Shown in pieces: positions 32,804-41,572 of a stretch of 64,000 nt of DNA (positions are counted from its first letter, which is position 1; every line of letters starts with the position of its first letter). The notes under the pieces are model-generated. The model did no database searches, was not told the origin of the DNA, and saw nothing but the letters and a program-made list of their open reading frames with translations. Source of the DNA: Mycolicibacterium sp. CBMA 234 (lineage in GTDB: Bacteria; Actinomycetota; Actinomycetes; Mycobacteriales; Mycobacteriaceae); assembly GCF_009729415.1 (NCBI RefSeq), contig NZ_MPKW01000023.1, positions 1 to 64,000 of the forward strand, written 5' to 3'. A program made the translations under genes and the position numbers.

Positions 32804-34008
32804 TGAGGATGGTTGTGAAAGCGCGCAACTCCCGCGGTACCCGCAGAGTCGCTAAAGCGGTGGCCCTCGGATCGAGTGCCGTGGTGCTCGCCGGTTGCCA
32901 GTTCGGTGGCCTCAACTCGCTGAACATGCCGGGCACCGAGGGCCACGGGAGTGGTTCCTTCACGGTGACCGTGCAGCTGCCCGACGTCGCGACGTTGCCG
33001 CAGAACTCGCCGGTGATGGTCAACGACGTCACCGTCGGCAGCGTGTCGGGGCTGGACGCGGTACAGCGTCCCGATGGCACGTTCTACGCCGCGGTGAAGC
33101 TGTCGATCAACGGTGACGTGAAGCTGCCGGCGAACGCGACGGCGAAGGTCGCACAGACCTCGCTGCTGGGTTCGCAGCACGTGCAGCTGGCCGAGCCTGT
33201 CGGGGCGGCCCCGCAGGGCCGACTCAAGCAGGGTTCGGAGATTCCGCTGGCACACACCGGCCGGTACCCGACCACCGAAGAGGTGCTGTCGTCATTGGGC
33301 CTGGTGGTGAACAAGGGCAATCTCGGTGCGCTGCAAGACATCACCGATGAGAGCTACGCTGCGGTCGCAGGCCGGGCCGGCCAGTTCGCCGACTTCATCC
33401 CGCGGTTGGCCGAACTCACCAAGTCCCTGGACCAGCAGACCGGCGACATCATCGGGGCGCTGGAGGGGTTGAACCGCTTCGCTTCGATCCTGGCGAAGAG
33501 CAAGGACAGCCTCGGCCGCACCCTGGACACGCTGCCGGGTGCACTGAAGGTCCTCAACGACAATCGCAAGAACATCGTGGATTCGTTCACCGCGCTGCGA
33601 AAGCTGGCTGTCGTCGGTGCCAAGGTCCTGACCGCCACCAAGGACGATTTCGCGGCGGACTTCAAGGACATCTTCCCGGTCGTCAAGGCGTTCAACGACA
33701 ACGCCGACGACCTCATCCACGACCTGGATCTGGTGCCGACATTCCCGTTCTCCAACAAGTACTTCAAGAACGCGGTGCGTGGTGACTACCTGAACGTGTT
33801 CGTGACGTTCGACCTGACGCTGCGACGTCTGGGTGAGACGGTGTTCACCACCTCGGGCGCCTTCGACCCGAACATGAAGCATCTCGATGAAGTGGTCAAC
33901 CCACCGGACTTCCTGCTCGGCGCGCTGGCGAACCTGTCCGGGCAGGCCTCCGATCCGTTCAAGATTCCAGCTGGCACAGCGACGCAACATGGAGGGGTGA
34001 AGCCGTAA
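32803..34008 (+). CDS. mce4E: Mce4E lipoprotein (LprN-like)
   Basis: A 401-aa Mce subunit and predicted lipoprotein: signal sequence ending in VVLAGC with the lipid-modified cysteine at residue 32. The MCE domain follows (SPVMVNDVTVGSVSGLDAV, then TAKVAQTSLLGSQHVQLAEP), then the helical tunnel region to about residue 300 and a compact C-terminus. The E subunit is the lipoprotein in mycobacterial mce operons. It overlaps both neighbours by one base. Confidence 0.91.
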   Translation: MRMVVKARNSRGTRRVAKAVALGSSAVVLAGCQFGGLNSLNMPGTEGHGSGSFTVTVQLPDVATLPQNSPVMVNDVTVGSVSGLDAVQRPDGTFYAAVKLSINGDVKLPANATAKVAQTSLLGSQHVQLAEPVGAAPQGRLKQGSEIPLAHTGRYPTTEEVLSSLGLVVNKGNLGALQDITDESYAAVAGRAGQFADFIPRLAELTKSLDQQTGDIIGALEGLNRFASILAKSKDSLGRTLDTLPGALKVLNDNRKNIVDSFTALRKLAVVGAKVLTATKDDFAADFKDIFPVVKAFNDNADDLIHDLDLVPTFPFSNKYFKNAVRGDYLNVFVTFDLTLRRLGETVFTTSGAFDPNMKHLDEVVNPPDFLLGALANLSGQASDPFKIPAGTATQHGGVKP

Positions 34009-35660
34009 TGTTGTTGACCCGTCTTGCGCGTTTTCAGCTGGCGATCTTCGGTGTCGTCACCATCATCTGCCTCGGCCTGATCACGACGTCCTACCTGCAC
34101 CTGCCTGCCAAGCTCGGCTTGGGCACGTACAAGGTGAACGCCAACTTCGTGGTCGGTGGCGGCATCTACCAGAACGCCAATGTCACCTACCGGGGTGTGG
34201 CGGTCGGCCGGGTGCTGGACGTCGGCTTGACCGACAACGGAGTCCGGACCGTCATGCGGCTGAACACCGACACCCCGGTGCCGGACAACGTCACCGCCAC
34301 GGTGAAGAGCGTGTCCGCCATCGGTGAGCAGTACATCGACCTGGTGCCGCCGGCGAACCCGTCCAAGAACATGCTGAAGGACGGCACGAGCATCGGTGTC
34401 GACCGGACTGCGGTCGGCCAGGACATTGTCGACCTGCTCAACCAGGCACAGTCGCTGGTCAGCAGCCTCAGCAACACGCGGTTGCAGGACCTGCTGCGTG
34501 AGTCGTTCAAGGCGTTCAACGGCTCCGGCCCGGAACTGTCGCGGATGATTCAGTCGTCGCGGCTGCTGGTGGACGAGGCCAACGCCAACTCCAACGAGAT
34601 CAACCAGCTGCTCGACCAGGCCGGCCCGCTGTTGAAGGCGCAAATTCGCGCCGGCGCCGACCTCAAGACCATGGCGAGCAGCCTCGCTACGTTGACCGCA
34701 GAGGCCGCCCACGCGGATCCGCAGATTCGGTCGCTGCTGAAGACCGTCCCGGGCGCCGTCCAGACCGTCAACGAGACGTTCGACGGCATCCGCCCGACGT
34801 TCCCGATGCTGGCAGCCAACCTGGCCAACTTTGGCCGCATCGGCGTGATCTACCACAAGTCGATCGAGCAGGCCCTGGTCGTCTTCCCGGCCCTGATCGC
34901 CGCACTGCTTACCGACGCTGGCGGTCTGCCCATCGACGAAGGTGCCAAGCTGGACTTCAAGATCAGCCTGGGGCAGCCGCCTTGCATGACGGGCTTCATC
35001 CCGGCGCCTGAGATCCGCACGCCGGCAGATACCACGGTGCGCGATCTGCCCAACGACCTGTACTGCAAGACCGCGCAGAACGACCCGAGCACCGTCCGTG
35101 GTGCCCGCAACTACCCCTGCATGGAGTACCCGGGTAAGCGCGCTCCTACAGTCCAGCTCTGCCGCGACCCGCGTGGTTACGTGCCGATCGGCAGCAACCC
35201 GTGGCGTGGCCCGCCAGTGCCGTACGGCACTCCGGTGAACGATCCGCGGAACATCACCCCGCCGAACAACTTCCCGAACATCCCGCCGGGTGCCGACTAC
35301 GACCCGGGCCCGCCGTCGGTGCAGTTGCCGCCGGGGGTGCCCGCCGGGCCGGGACCTGCGCCCAACGCGCCGTTCCCGCTGCCGTACCCGCCGAGCGATC
35401 CGAGTGGACCGCGGCCCGCGCCGTGGCCGTTCTTCGCACCGCCGGATCAGGTGACTCCGCCGTACGCGATCAACAACCCGCCGGCGCCTGGTCCAGACGG
35501 TCAGCCGCAGGCGAGCGGCCCGAAGAACACCACGTACGATGCGAGTACTGGGCTCTTCGCTGACCCTGCCGGTGGCACAGGAGTGTTCAACGCCGGCTCA
35601 AGTAATGGCGACGCAGGCGAGTCCTGGGTCGACCTGATGAAGGATCCAAGGCAGGTTTAA
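34008..35660 (+). CDS. mce4F: Mce4F, sterol-import Mce protein
   Basis: A 550-aa Mce subunit, the last of the six. It has an N-terminal membrane segment (about residues 8-28), an MCE domain (YQNANVTYRGVAVGRVLDVGL and KSVSAIGEQYIDLVP), helical tunnel segments to about 300, and a long C-terminal tail from about 400 very rich in proline (YDPGPPSVQLPPGVPAGPGP and beyond). Several C-terminal cysteines (QPPCMTGF, LYCKTAQ, YPCMEYPG and VQLCRDP) may form disulfides. It is joined to the next gene by a one-base stop/start overlap. Confidence 0.91.
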   Translation: MLLTRLARFQLAIFGVVTIICLGLITTSYLHLPAKLGLGTYKVNANFVVGGGIYQNANVTYRGVAVGRVLDVGLTDNGVRTVMRLNTDTPVPDNVTATVKSVSAIGEQYIDLVPPANPSKNMLKDGTSIGVDRTAVGQDIVDLLNQAQSLVSSLSNTRLQDLLRESFKAFNGSGPELSRMIQSSRLLVDEANANSNEINQLLDQAGPLLKAQIRAGADLKTMASSLATLTAEAAHADPQIRSLLKTVPGAVQTVNETFDGIRPTFPMLAANLANFGRIGVIYHKSIEQALVVFPALIAALLTDAGGLPIDEGAKLDFKISLGQPPCMTGFIPAPEIRTPADTTVRDLPNDLYCKTAQNDPSTVRGARNYPCMEYPGKRAPTVQLCRDPRGYVPIGSNPWRGPPVPYGTPVNDPRNITPPNNFPNIPPGADYDPGPPSVQLPPGVPAGPGPAPNAPFPLPYPPSDPSGPRPAPWPFFAPPDQVTPPYAINNPPAPGPDGQPQASGPKNTTYDASTGLFADPAGGTGVFNAGSSNGDAGESWVDLMKDPRQV

Positions 35661-36394
35661 TGATTGACGAACCGGCTGCGACGGACGAAACGTCGGAGCC
35701 GCCGGTGAGCCGTGGCGTGCGGCGGCGGGCCTCCAGGCCCGCCGGCAGCGCTGCTTCCACCGAGGCTCCAGCGGCCCTTGACATGGCCATTCCGTCCACC
35801 GCAGGTAAAGCAACCGCAGAACCCGGCAGTACCGCAAAAGCGGTGCGCGCGGCAGTGCAGGTTCCACGGCGGCAGCCGCACCGGACCCTTGTGACCGCCA
35901 TCGGCCTGGCGGTGGCCGCCGTGCTGGTGGCCGCACTGGCCGGCGGCACGTGGTTCCTGTGGCATGGCAACGGAAAAATCGAGGCGACGCAGGACCGCGA
36001 TCAGCGTTTCGTGGATACCGCGAAGCAGACCGTGGTCAACATGTTCAGTTACACGCAGAACACCATCGACGAGAGCGTGAACCGCTTCGTGGGCGGCATC
36101 GGGCCCGGCCCGCTGCGCGACATGATGAATCAGAACAACAACGCCGAGAACCTGAAGTATCTGTTCAAGCAGACCCAGGCCAACTCGGAGGCGGTCATCA
36201 CCTCAGCGGCGCTCGAGAGCATCGACAACACGTCGAACGTCGCGAAGGTGCTGGTGACAGTTCGGGTGACCTTGGCCGATTTGAACGGGGTGAATCAGCC
36301 GTCGACGCCGTACCGGCAGCGGGTGTTCATCCGGGAGGACGACGGCGGACACATGAGCGCCTACGACATCAAGTACCCGGACGGGGGCAACTGA
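35660..36394 (+). CDS. Mce4-associated membrane protein (Mas4A type, Rv3493c-like)
   Basis: A 244-aa protein. The first 70 residues are cytoplasmic and rich in Ala, Pro and Arg. A single membrane helix follows (VTAIGLAVAAVLVAALAGGTWFLW, about 78-100), then an extracytoplasmic domain with RDQRFVDTAKQTVVNMFSYTQNTIDESVNRFV, the pattern of Mce-associated proteins whose fold resembles VirB8. In M. tuberculosis these follow mce4F and help stabilise the transporter. The ATG overlaps the mce4F stop. Confidence 0.87.
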   Translation: MIDEPAATDETSEPPVSRGVRRRASRPAGSAASTEAPAALDMAIPSTAGKATAEPGSTAKAVRAAVQVPRRQPHRTLVTAIGLAVAAVLVAALAGGTWFLWHGNGKIEATQDRDQRFVDTAKQTVVNMFSYTQNTIDESVNRFVGGIGPGPLRDMMNQNNNAENLKYLFKQTQANSEAVITSAALESIDNTSNVAKVLVTVRVTLADLNGVNQPSTPYRQRVFIREDDGGHMSAYDIKYPDGGN

Positions 36395-36894
36395 TGAACC
36401 GGTTGACCACCGTATTGGTATCGCTGCTCGGCGCGGTGCTGGCTCTCGCTGTGGTGGGGCTAGGCGCGGCCGGGGGTTGGCAGTACTGGAACCACGTGCA
36501 GCTCAACGGCGAACAACAGACCGCCGCTGAGCTGCCGGACCTGGCCAAGGCCGAGATTCCGCAGATCCTCGGCTACGAGTTCAGCAGCGTGCAGCGCACC
36601 ACGACGCAGGCGCTGACGCTCATGACCCCGGAGTTCCGGAAGCGGTACGAGGAGCTGACCGCCAAGAACAACATCTTCAACGACGCGGTCAAGCGCAAGC
36701 TGATCAGTCAGGTGAATGTTGTTGGTGCGGGCATGATTTCGTCGCACCGCGACTCGGGCTCGGTGCTGGCGTTCGTGAACCGGGTGATCACCGACGAGCG
36801 GAAGCAGCCCAACTATGAGGGCAGCCGCCTGCGGGTCGACTACCGCAAGATCGACGGCAAGTGGTTGATCGACGAGATGACGCCGATCTTCTAG
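36394..36894 (+). CDS. Mce4-associated membrane protein (Mas4B type, Rv3492c-like)
   Basis: A 166-aa protein with an N-terminal membrane helix (VSLLGAVLALAVVGLGAAGGW, about 9-29) and an extracytoplasmic domain (YEFSSVQRTTTQALTLMTPEFRKRYEEL ... YRKIDGKWLIDEMTPIF) of the Mce-associated family. The ATG overlaps the previous stop (TGATG). It is the last gene of the mce4 transcription unit, followed by a strong terminator. Longer in-frame readings upstream run through the previous gene. Confidence 0.86.
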   Translation: MNRLTTVLVSLLGAVLALAVVGLGAAGGWQYWNHVQLNGEQQTAAELPDLAKAEIPQILGYEFSSVQRTTTQALTLMTPEFRKRYEELTAKNNIFNDAVKRKLISQVNVVGAGMISSHRDSGSVLAFVNRVITDERKQPNYEGSRLRVDYRKIDGKWLIDEMTPIF

Positions 36895-36905
36895 AACAAG
36901 AATTG

Positions 36906-36945
36906 TTCAGGCCCCGGAGCTGCCGCTCCGGGGCCTGAATTTTTG
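36906..36945 (+). terminator. Rho-independent terminator of the mce4 operon
   Basis: TTCAGGCCCCGGAGC and GCTCCGGGGCCTGAA form a perfect 15-bp stem around a TGCC loop, followed on the plus strand by TTTTTG. It stands 11 bases after the last mce4-unit gene and 11 bases before the convergent otsA stop. Confidence 0.93.
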
Positions 36946-36956
36946 TGTCTGGGTCC

Positions 36957-38477
36957 TTAGTCGCGGGTCTGTGCCAGGGCGTCGAGGAACGCCCGCGCCC
37001 AGCGGTCGACGTCATGCGCCAATACCTGACGACGCAGCGCACGCATCCGGCGCCGTCCCTCTTCTGGGGATTGCGTCAGCGCGTCGGCGATAGCGTCCTT
37101 GACCCCGTCCAGATGATGCGGATTGGTCAGGTACGCCTGCCGCAATTCTTCTGCGGCACCGGTGAATTCGCTGAGGACGAGCGCACCGCCGAGATCGCTG
37201 CGGCAGGCCACGTACTCCTTGGCGACGAGGTTCATGCCGTCCCGCAACGGCGTCACCAACATAACGTCCGCGGCGACGAAGAAGGCGATGAGCTCGTCCC
37301 GGCCGATCGCTCTGTGCATGTAGTGCACCACCGCGTGGCCGACTTCGCTGTACTCGCCGTTGATGTGCCCGACCTGACGCTCGATGTCTTCGCGCATGGC
37401 CTTGTAGCTGTCCACCCGCTCGCGACTCGGGGTGGCCAACTGGACGAGCACCGTGTCATGCCGGTTCGCCCGGCCTTCGGCGAGTAGCTCGGAGAAGGCC
37501 CGCAGCCGGACGTCGATGCCCTTGGTGTAGTCCAGGCGGTCCACGCCGAGCATGATCTTGCGCGGGTTACCCAGCTCATCCCGGATCTGTCGGGCCCGCT
37601 GCCGGATAGTGCGGCTGCGGGCCTGGGCGTCGAGCACGGTCGAGTCGATCGAGATGGGGAACGCGCCGACCTTCACGGTGCGGTCGCGGATGGCCACCTC
37701 GCCCAACCGGGACCGTACCCCGATGGTGTGGCGGGAGGTGTTGGCGTCCAGCAGCCGGCGGGCCAGCACCAGGAAGTTCTGTGCACCACCGGGGAGGTGG
37801 AAGCCGACGAGATCGGCGCCGAGTAGCCCCTCGATGATTTCGGTACGCCACGGCATCTGCATGAACAGTTCTACGGGCGGGAACGGGATGTGCAGGAAGA
37901 ACCCGATGGTCAGATCGGGACGCAGTTCCCGGAGCATCTTGGGTACCAGCTGCAGCTGGTAGTCCTGCACCCAGACGGTCGCGCCAGGGGCCGCGGTGCG
38001 AGCGGCAGCCGCGGCGAACCGCTGGTTGACCTCGACGTAGCTGTCCCACCAGTGCCGGTGGTAGATGGGCTTGACGATGACGTCGTGATACAGCGGCCAC
38101 AGCGTGGCATTGGAGAAGCCTTCGTAGTAGTCGGCGATTTCCTCGGCCGACATGCTGACCGGGCACATGGTCAGCTCGTCCTGGACGATGGGCTCCTCGT
38201 CGCTGTCGGCGATGCCGGGCCAGCCGATCCAGGCGCCGCGCTGCTTGCGCAGCAGCGGCTCCAGTGCGGTGACGAGGCCGCCTGGGCTGCGCTTCCAGGT
38301 GATGGAGCCGTCGGGCAGCCGTTCCATGTCGACAGGCAGCCGGTTGGCGACCACGACGAAGTCGGAGTTGCCGGCGATGGCGCTCTGGCCGGCCTTCTTG
38401 GCGGCCTTACCGCCGGTGGTGATTTTGGTGGTCGCGGTGGAACCCGCAGATGCGTCGGTGCCTCCGCGGGCCGTCAC
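36957..38477 (-). CDS. otsA: Trehalose-6-phosphate synthase OtsA
   Basis: A 506-aa GT20 glycosyltransferase making trehalose-6-phosphate from a nucleotide-glucose donor and glucose-6-phosphate. Characteristic segments: VVVANRLPVDMER near residue 42, SPGGLVTALEP, HWWDSYVEVNQRFA, VWVQDYQLQLVPKMLRELRP, GFFLHIPFPP, GVDRLDYTKGIDVRLRAF and TPLRDGMNLVAKEYVAC. The GTG at 38477 overlaps the stop of the 54-aa gene by four bases. An alanine/threonine-rich N-terminal leader of about 35 residues precedes the catalytic core. Convergent with the mce4 unit, as with Rv3490 in M. tuberculosis. Confidence 0.93.
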   Translation of the reverse strand: MTARGGTDASAGSTATTKITTGGKAAKKAGQSAIAGNSDFVVVANRLPVDMERLPDGSITWKRSPGGLVTALEPLLRKQRGAWIGWPGIADSDEEPIVQDELTMCPVSMSAEEIADYYEGFSNATLWPLYHDVIVKPIYHRHWWDSYVEVNQRFAAAAARTAAPGATVWVQDYQLQLVPKMLRELRPDLTIGFFLHIPFPPVELFMQMPWRTEIIEGLLGADLVGFHLPGGAQNFLVLARRLLDANTSRHTIGVRSRLGEVAIRDRTVKVGAFPISIDSTVLDAQARSRTIRQRARQIRDELGNPRKIMLGVDRLDYTKGIDVRLRAFSELLAEGRANRHDTVLVQLATPSRERVDSYKAMREDIERQVGHINGEYSEVGHAVVHYMHRAIGRDELIAFFVAADVMLVTPLRDGMNLVAKEYVACRSDLGGALVLSEFTGAAEELRQAYLTNPHHLDGVKDAIADALTQSPEEGRRRMRALRRQVLAHDVDRWARAFLDALAQTRD

Positions 38478-38638
38478 GCGTCGATCTTCGTGGGCCCGAT
38501 ACCCAGCATGGACAGGAACATCCGGCATTCATCGGCGTCGTTGGCGTATGCGGCGACCACGCGGCGGGCCTGACGGGCGGTGCTGTCGGCCAGGGGTTCG
38601 ACGTCGCCGATTTCGGCGGGATCAGTTGTTGCAGCCAT
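38474..38638 (-). CDS. Small conserved protein upstream of otsA (54 aa, Rv3489-like)
   Basis: A 54-aa acidic protein: MAATTDPAEIGDVEPLADST, ending LSMLGIGPTKIDA. No known domain. The stop overlaps the otsA GTG (GTGA), so OtsA is translationally coupled to it. M. tuberculosis has a similarly small gene (Rv3489) in front of otsA, which supports its reality and gives it a possible role linked to trehalose synthesis. The longer upstream reading to 38773 is not supported. Confidence 0.75.
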   Translation of the reverse strand: MAATTDPAEIGDVEPLADSTARQARRVVAAYANDADECRMFLSMLGIGPTKIDA

Positions 38639-38661
38639 TACACAACTGTAGGCGACTGTTG

Positions 38662-38997
38662 TTACGGGCTGGAACTCACTGTGGAGTGCGGCTGCACCAC
38701 ACGTACCTGGTTCTGCTGGAGCCCGATGCAATCGCCGATGTTGCGGCCGGTGCAGGGAATTCCGTCGACCCACCCAAGGGCGTTGGACGGTGCCTGTACC
38801 TGCTCAGTTGCCTGATCGCCGCCTGTGAAGCATGAGCCGCTGAGGGCGTTCAACGTCATGCCCGGCGGGCAGGTGGTGTTCAGCTGCAGCGTGGTGTTGG
38901 ACGGGCTGCTGAGTGCGAGGACGGTAGGTGCTGCGATCGTCGCGACGACGAAGCCACTGGCGATGAGGATGCGCTGGAAGATCGGATTGGCGGCCAT
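38662..38997 (-). CDS. Small exported or membrane-anchored hypothetical protein
   Basis: A 111-aa protein starting MAANPIFQRILIASGFVVATIAAPTVLALSS, an N-terminal hydrophobic segment that could be a signal peptide or anchor. The rest is a small domain with four cysteines (NTTCPPG, GSCFTG, IPCTGRN and GDCIGLQ), likely two disulfides. No family recognised. It is divergent from the SDR gene across a palindrome, and its stop is 23 bases from the start of the 54-aa gene. Confidence 0.68.
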   Translation of the reverse strand: MAANPIFQRILIASGFVVATIAAPTVLALSSPSNTTLQLNTTCPPGMTLNALSGSCFTGGDQATEQVQAPSNALGWVDGIPCTGRNIGDCIGLQQNQVRVVQPHSTVSSSP

Positions 38998-39117
38998 GTC
39001 TTCAGCTTTCGTGAGAGTCAATGCCAGCGTACGCCCAGGCGAGACGGTTGGCGGCAATGATTTTTCACGCGCGTCAGCAGCGCGCGATTGGCCGCGGAAT
39101 TGGCCCTGGACCAGCAT

Positions 39118-39145
39118 TGTGTACAACTTTCAGAAAGTGTATACA
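39118..39145. promoter_or_regulatory. Imperfect inverted repeat upstream of the SDR gene
   Basis: A 28-base stretch centred on ACTTTCAGAAAGT, a perfect odd-length palindrome, flanked by TGTGTAC and GTATACA, which pair with one mismatch after one unpaired base. Its position between divergent genes and symmetry fit a regulator operator; the regulator is not adjacent. Confidence 0.55.
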
Positions 39146-39180
39146 GGACATGTCGTGTCGATCTGTCTAAGGAGTATTCG

Positions 39181-40038
39181 GTGCAGTTTTCAGTCCAGGG
39201 TTGGCTGACGGATCGGACCGTGTTGATCACCGGCGGTGGCAGCGGGATCGGCAAGGCCATTGCGCAGGCCGTGGTGGCCGCCGGCGGCAACGCACTGATC
39301 GTCGGCCGGACCGAGGCCACGTTGCAGTCGGCTGTCGAGGAAATTGAGGCGATTTCTGGCGAAAATCGGGGCGCCATTCGCTTCGAGACCGCCGACGTCA
39401 CCAACGAGGACGACGTCGCCCGCGCCGTCGCGACTGCTGCCGGGTGGAACGGAAAACTGTCCGGCACCGTGCACTGCGCCGGTGGTTCGCTGACAGTCGG
39501 TCCGGTCACGCACCTGGATTCGGAGATGTGGCGGCAGACCGTCGACCTGAACGTCAACGGCAGCATGTACGTGATCAAGCACGCCGCGCGGGAAATGGTG
39601 CGCGGCGGCGGTGGCTCGTTCGTCGTCATCTCGTCGATCGCGGCGAGCAACACGCACCGCTGGTTCGGGCCGTACGGCGTCACCAAGTCGGCGTTGGACC
39701 ACTTGGTGCAGCTGGCGGCCGACGAACTCGGCGCGTCCTGGGTGCGCGCCAACAGCATTCGCCCCGGCCTGATCCGCACCGACCTGGTGGCGGCCAGCAT
39801 CTTCGAATTCGAGCCGCTGCGCGAGGACTACAAGCAGTGCACGCCGTTGCCGCGCGCGGGTGAGGTGGAGGACGTCGCCAACCTCGCGCTGTTCCTGCTC
39901 AGCGATGCCTCGCAGTGGATCACCGGCCAGCTGATCAACGTCGACGGCGGCCAGATGCTGCGTCGTGGCCCCGACTTCTCGGCCATGATGGAGCCGATGT
40001 TCGGCGCTGACGCCATGCGTGGTGTGGTCGCCGACTGA
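39181..40038 (+). CDS. Short-chain dehydrogenase/reductase
   Basis: A 285-aa classical SDR. Cofactor loop ITGGGSGIGKAIAQAV at about residues 16-31, HCAGGS near 97, serine in VVISSIAASNTHRW and catalytic YGVTKSAL near 165; the C-terminal end has WITGQLINVDGGQML. The GTG start at 39181 is six bases after AAGGAG, an unusually strong ribosome binding site. It resembles mycobacterial SDRs such as Rv3485c that lie near this locus, but the substrate is unknown. Confidence 0.8.
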   Translation: MQFSVQGWLTDRTVLITGGGSGIGKAIAQAVVAAGGNALIVGRTEATLQSAVEEIEAISGENRGAIRFETADVTNEDDVARAVATAAGWNGKLSGTVHCAGGSLTVGPVTHLDSEMWRQTVDLNVNGSMYVIKHAAREMVRGGGGSFVVISSIAASNTHRWFGPYGVTKSALDHLVQLAADELGASWVRANSIRPGLIRTDLVAASIFEFEPLREDYKQCTPLPRAGEVEDVANLALFLLSDASQWITGQLINVDGGQMLRRGPDFSAMMEPMFGADAMRGVVAD

Positions 40039-40121
40039 GGCCATTCATTGCGCCTTGCGCCGAGGTTTGTGGTCAGTATTTGGCGACAAACCTTGGCGTT
40101 GCCTGTGCTTACGATCGACGA

Positions 40122-40904
40122 ATGACGCAGCCTCCGTATCCGCCGCATGGCTATCAAGGGCCTGGAAACCAGCCGCAGGCTCCTCCGTGGCCGACGTCGG
40201 CGCAGCCGTGGGCCGGCAATCAAGTGCCGCAACCGTATTGGCAAGCTCCGTATGGTCAGGCGCCATACGGTCAGGCCCCGCAGGGCCAGTGGCCGCAGTA
40301 CCCGCCACCGCCCAAGAAGAGCACCGGTCGCGTACTCGGCGTCGTCGCCGCGGTGTTCGCCATACCGGTGGTCATCGCGGCGGTAGTCGGTATCACCGCG
40401 GGCATTCGGGGCGAACCGCCCACTACTGCGACCAGTGCGGACAATTTCAATGCCGTTTGCAACAACGGTTCGGTGAGTAATGCCGCCGACTACCAAAAGC
40501 CCTACAAGATCGTCGCCTTCTACGAGTCTGTGGTGCTCATGAGCAAGTGGGCAAAGGTGTCGATGTTGGACCGCGAAGCGACGTATTCCGGGGCTGATTT
40601 GCCGCCTTCGTCGATCAATGTCGTCGCGTGCCTTTCGCGGCAGACTGCCACCGAGAAGAAAGAGGGCACCTGTGAATACGAGAGCGGCGGCGACAAGGAC
40701 CGCGTAAGTCGCTACTCGGTCGAGTATGACCTGGAGTTGCGGGAGGCCAAAACCGGTAAGCGAATCAAGAGTCTCGGTTCAGTGAGTGGCCCTTCGACCA
40801 GATGCCCGATCATGGCCACGTACCGCAGCTCGAGTCTCAAGATTTACGGTGACCCCGATAAAGACCAGCTGGATGCGAAGCTGAAGGAATTCGCCAACGG
40901 CTAG
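40122..40904 (+). CDS. Hypothetical membrane protein with proline/glutamine-rich N-terminus
   Basis: A 260-aa protein. Residues 1-60 are low-complexity, rich in Pro, Gln, Tyr and Gly with short repeats (YGQAPYGQAPQGQ). A single membrane helix follows (VLGVVAAVFAIPVVIAAVVGITAGI, about 70-95), then an extracytoplasmic domain with several cysteines. No domain recognised. TACGAT at 40110-40115 ends six bases before the ATG, indicating a leaderless start at 40122. Base composition of the second half is a little lower in GC than its neighbours. Confidence 0.68.
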   Translation: MTQPPYPPHGYQGPGNQPQAPPWPTSAQPWAGNQVPQPYWQAPYGQAPYGQAPQGQWPQYPPPPKKSTGRVLGVVAAVFAIPVVIAAVVGITAGIRGEPPTTATSADNFNAVCNNGSVSNAADYQKPYKIVAFYESVVLMSKWAKVSMLDREATYSGADLPPSSINVVACLSRQTATEKKEGTCEYESGGDKDRVSRYSVEYDLELREAKTGKRIKSLGSVSGPSTRCPIMATYRSSSLKIYGDPDKDQLDAKLKEFANG

Positions 40905-40921
40905 CAACTGGTGAGTGGGCG

Positions 40922-41572
40922 CTATTTCGGCGCGACAACGCCGTGGTCGTAGGCGTAGACGATCGCGGCCGCGCGGTCTCTCACATCGAGTTTGGTGAAG
41001 ATGCGCCCGATGTGGCTCTTCACCGTCACCTCTGAGATGACCAACCGGTCGGCGATCTCGCCATTGGTGGCGCCCGATCCGATCAACTGCAGGACGTCGA
41101 GTTCGCGGGCGGTGAGCCGGTCGGCCGCGTCGTCGGACGGCGCACCGGGGGCGCGCCGGTAACCGCTGAGCACGCGGGCGGTGACGGCCGAATCCAGGTA
41201 CGCCTCACCGCGTGCGACGGCATGCACGGCCCGGATCAGTTCCTCGGCCGGTGAGTCCTTGAGGACGAAGCCCGACGCTCCCGCGCGTAGTGCGCCGGAC
41301 AACAACTCATCGTCGTCAAACGTGGTGAGGGCCAAGGCCGGTGGCCCAGCGGCGGTGCGCAGAATCCGGATGGCTTCGACGCCGCCGACGCGCTTCATTC
41401 GTAGGTCCATGACCACCACATCGGGCTGGTGCCGGGCCACCGCCGCGGGTACCTCGTCGCCGTCGGCGCATTCACCGACGATGGCGAAGCCGTCCTTGCG
41501 CCGCAGGATCCGGCGCAGGCCCGAGCGGACCAGCTCCTGATCGTCGACCAGTAGTACTGAGACGTCAGTCAT
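40922..41572 (-). CDS. NarL/FixJ-type response regulator
   Basis: A 216-aa regulator with an N-terminal receiver domain: acidic pair D10/D11, phospho-acceptor D56 in VVVMDLRM, and Lys in GFVLKDSP. The C-terminal LuxR-type helix-turn-helix is LTARELDVLQLIGSGATNGEIADRLVISEVTVKSHIGRIFTKL. The ATG overlaps the kinase gene by eight bases, so the two are made together. Divergent from an MmpL gene that it may control through the palindrome at 42844. Confidence 0.9.
   Translation of the reverse strand: MTDVSVLLVDDQELVRSGLRRILRRKDGFAIVGECADGDEVPAAVARHQPDVVVMDLRMKRVGGVEAIRILRTAAGPPALALTTFDDDELLSGALRAGASGFVLKDSPAEELIRAVHAVARGEAYLDSAVTARVLSGYRRAPGAPSDDAADRLTARELDVLQLIGSGATNGEIADRLVISEVTVKSHIGRIFTKLDVRDRAAAIVYAYDHGVVAPK

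Noticed and set aside
35250..35560. Proline-rich stretch in mce4F as a tandem DNA repeat
   Set aside because: The codons vary and there is no regular unit; it is a low-complexity protein tail typical of Mce F proteins.
36892..36910. A KstR-like site after the last mce4-unit gene (TAGAAC ... GTTCA)
   Set aside because: The half-sites are separated by seven bases instead of two and overlap a stop codon and the terminator.
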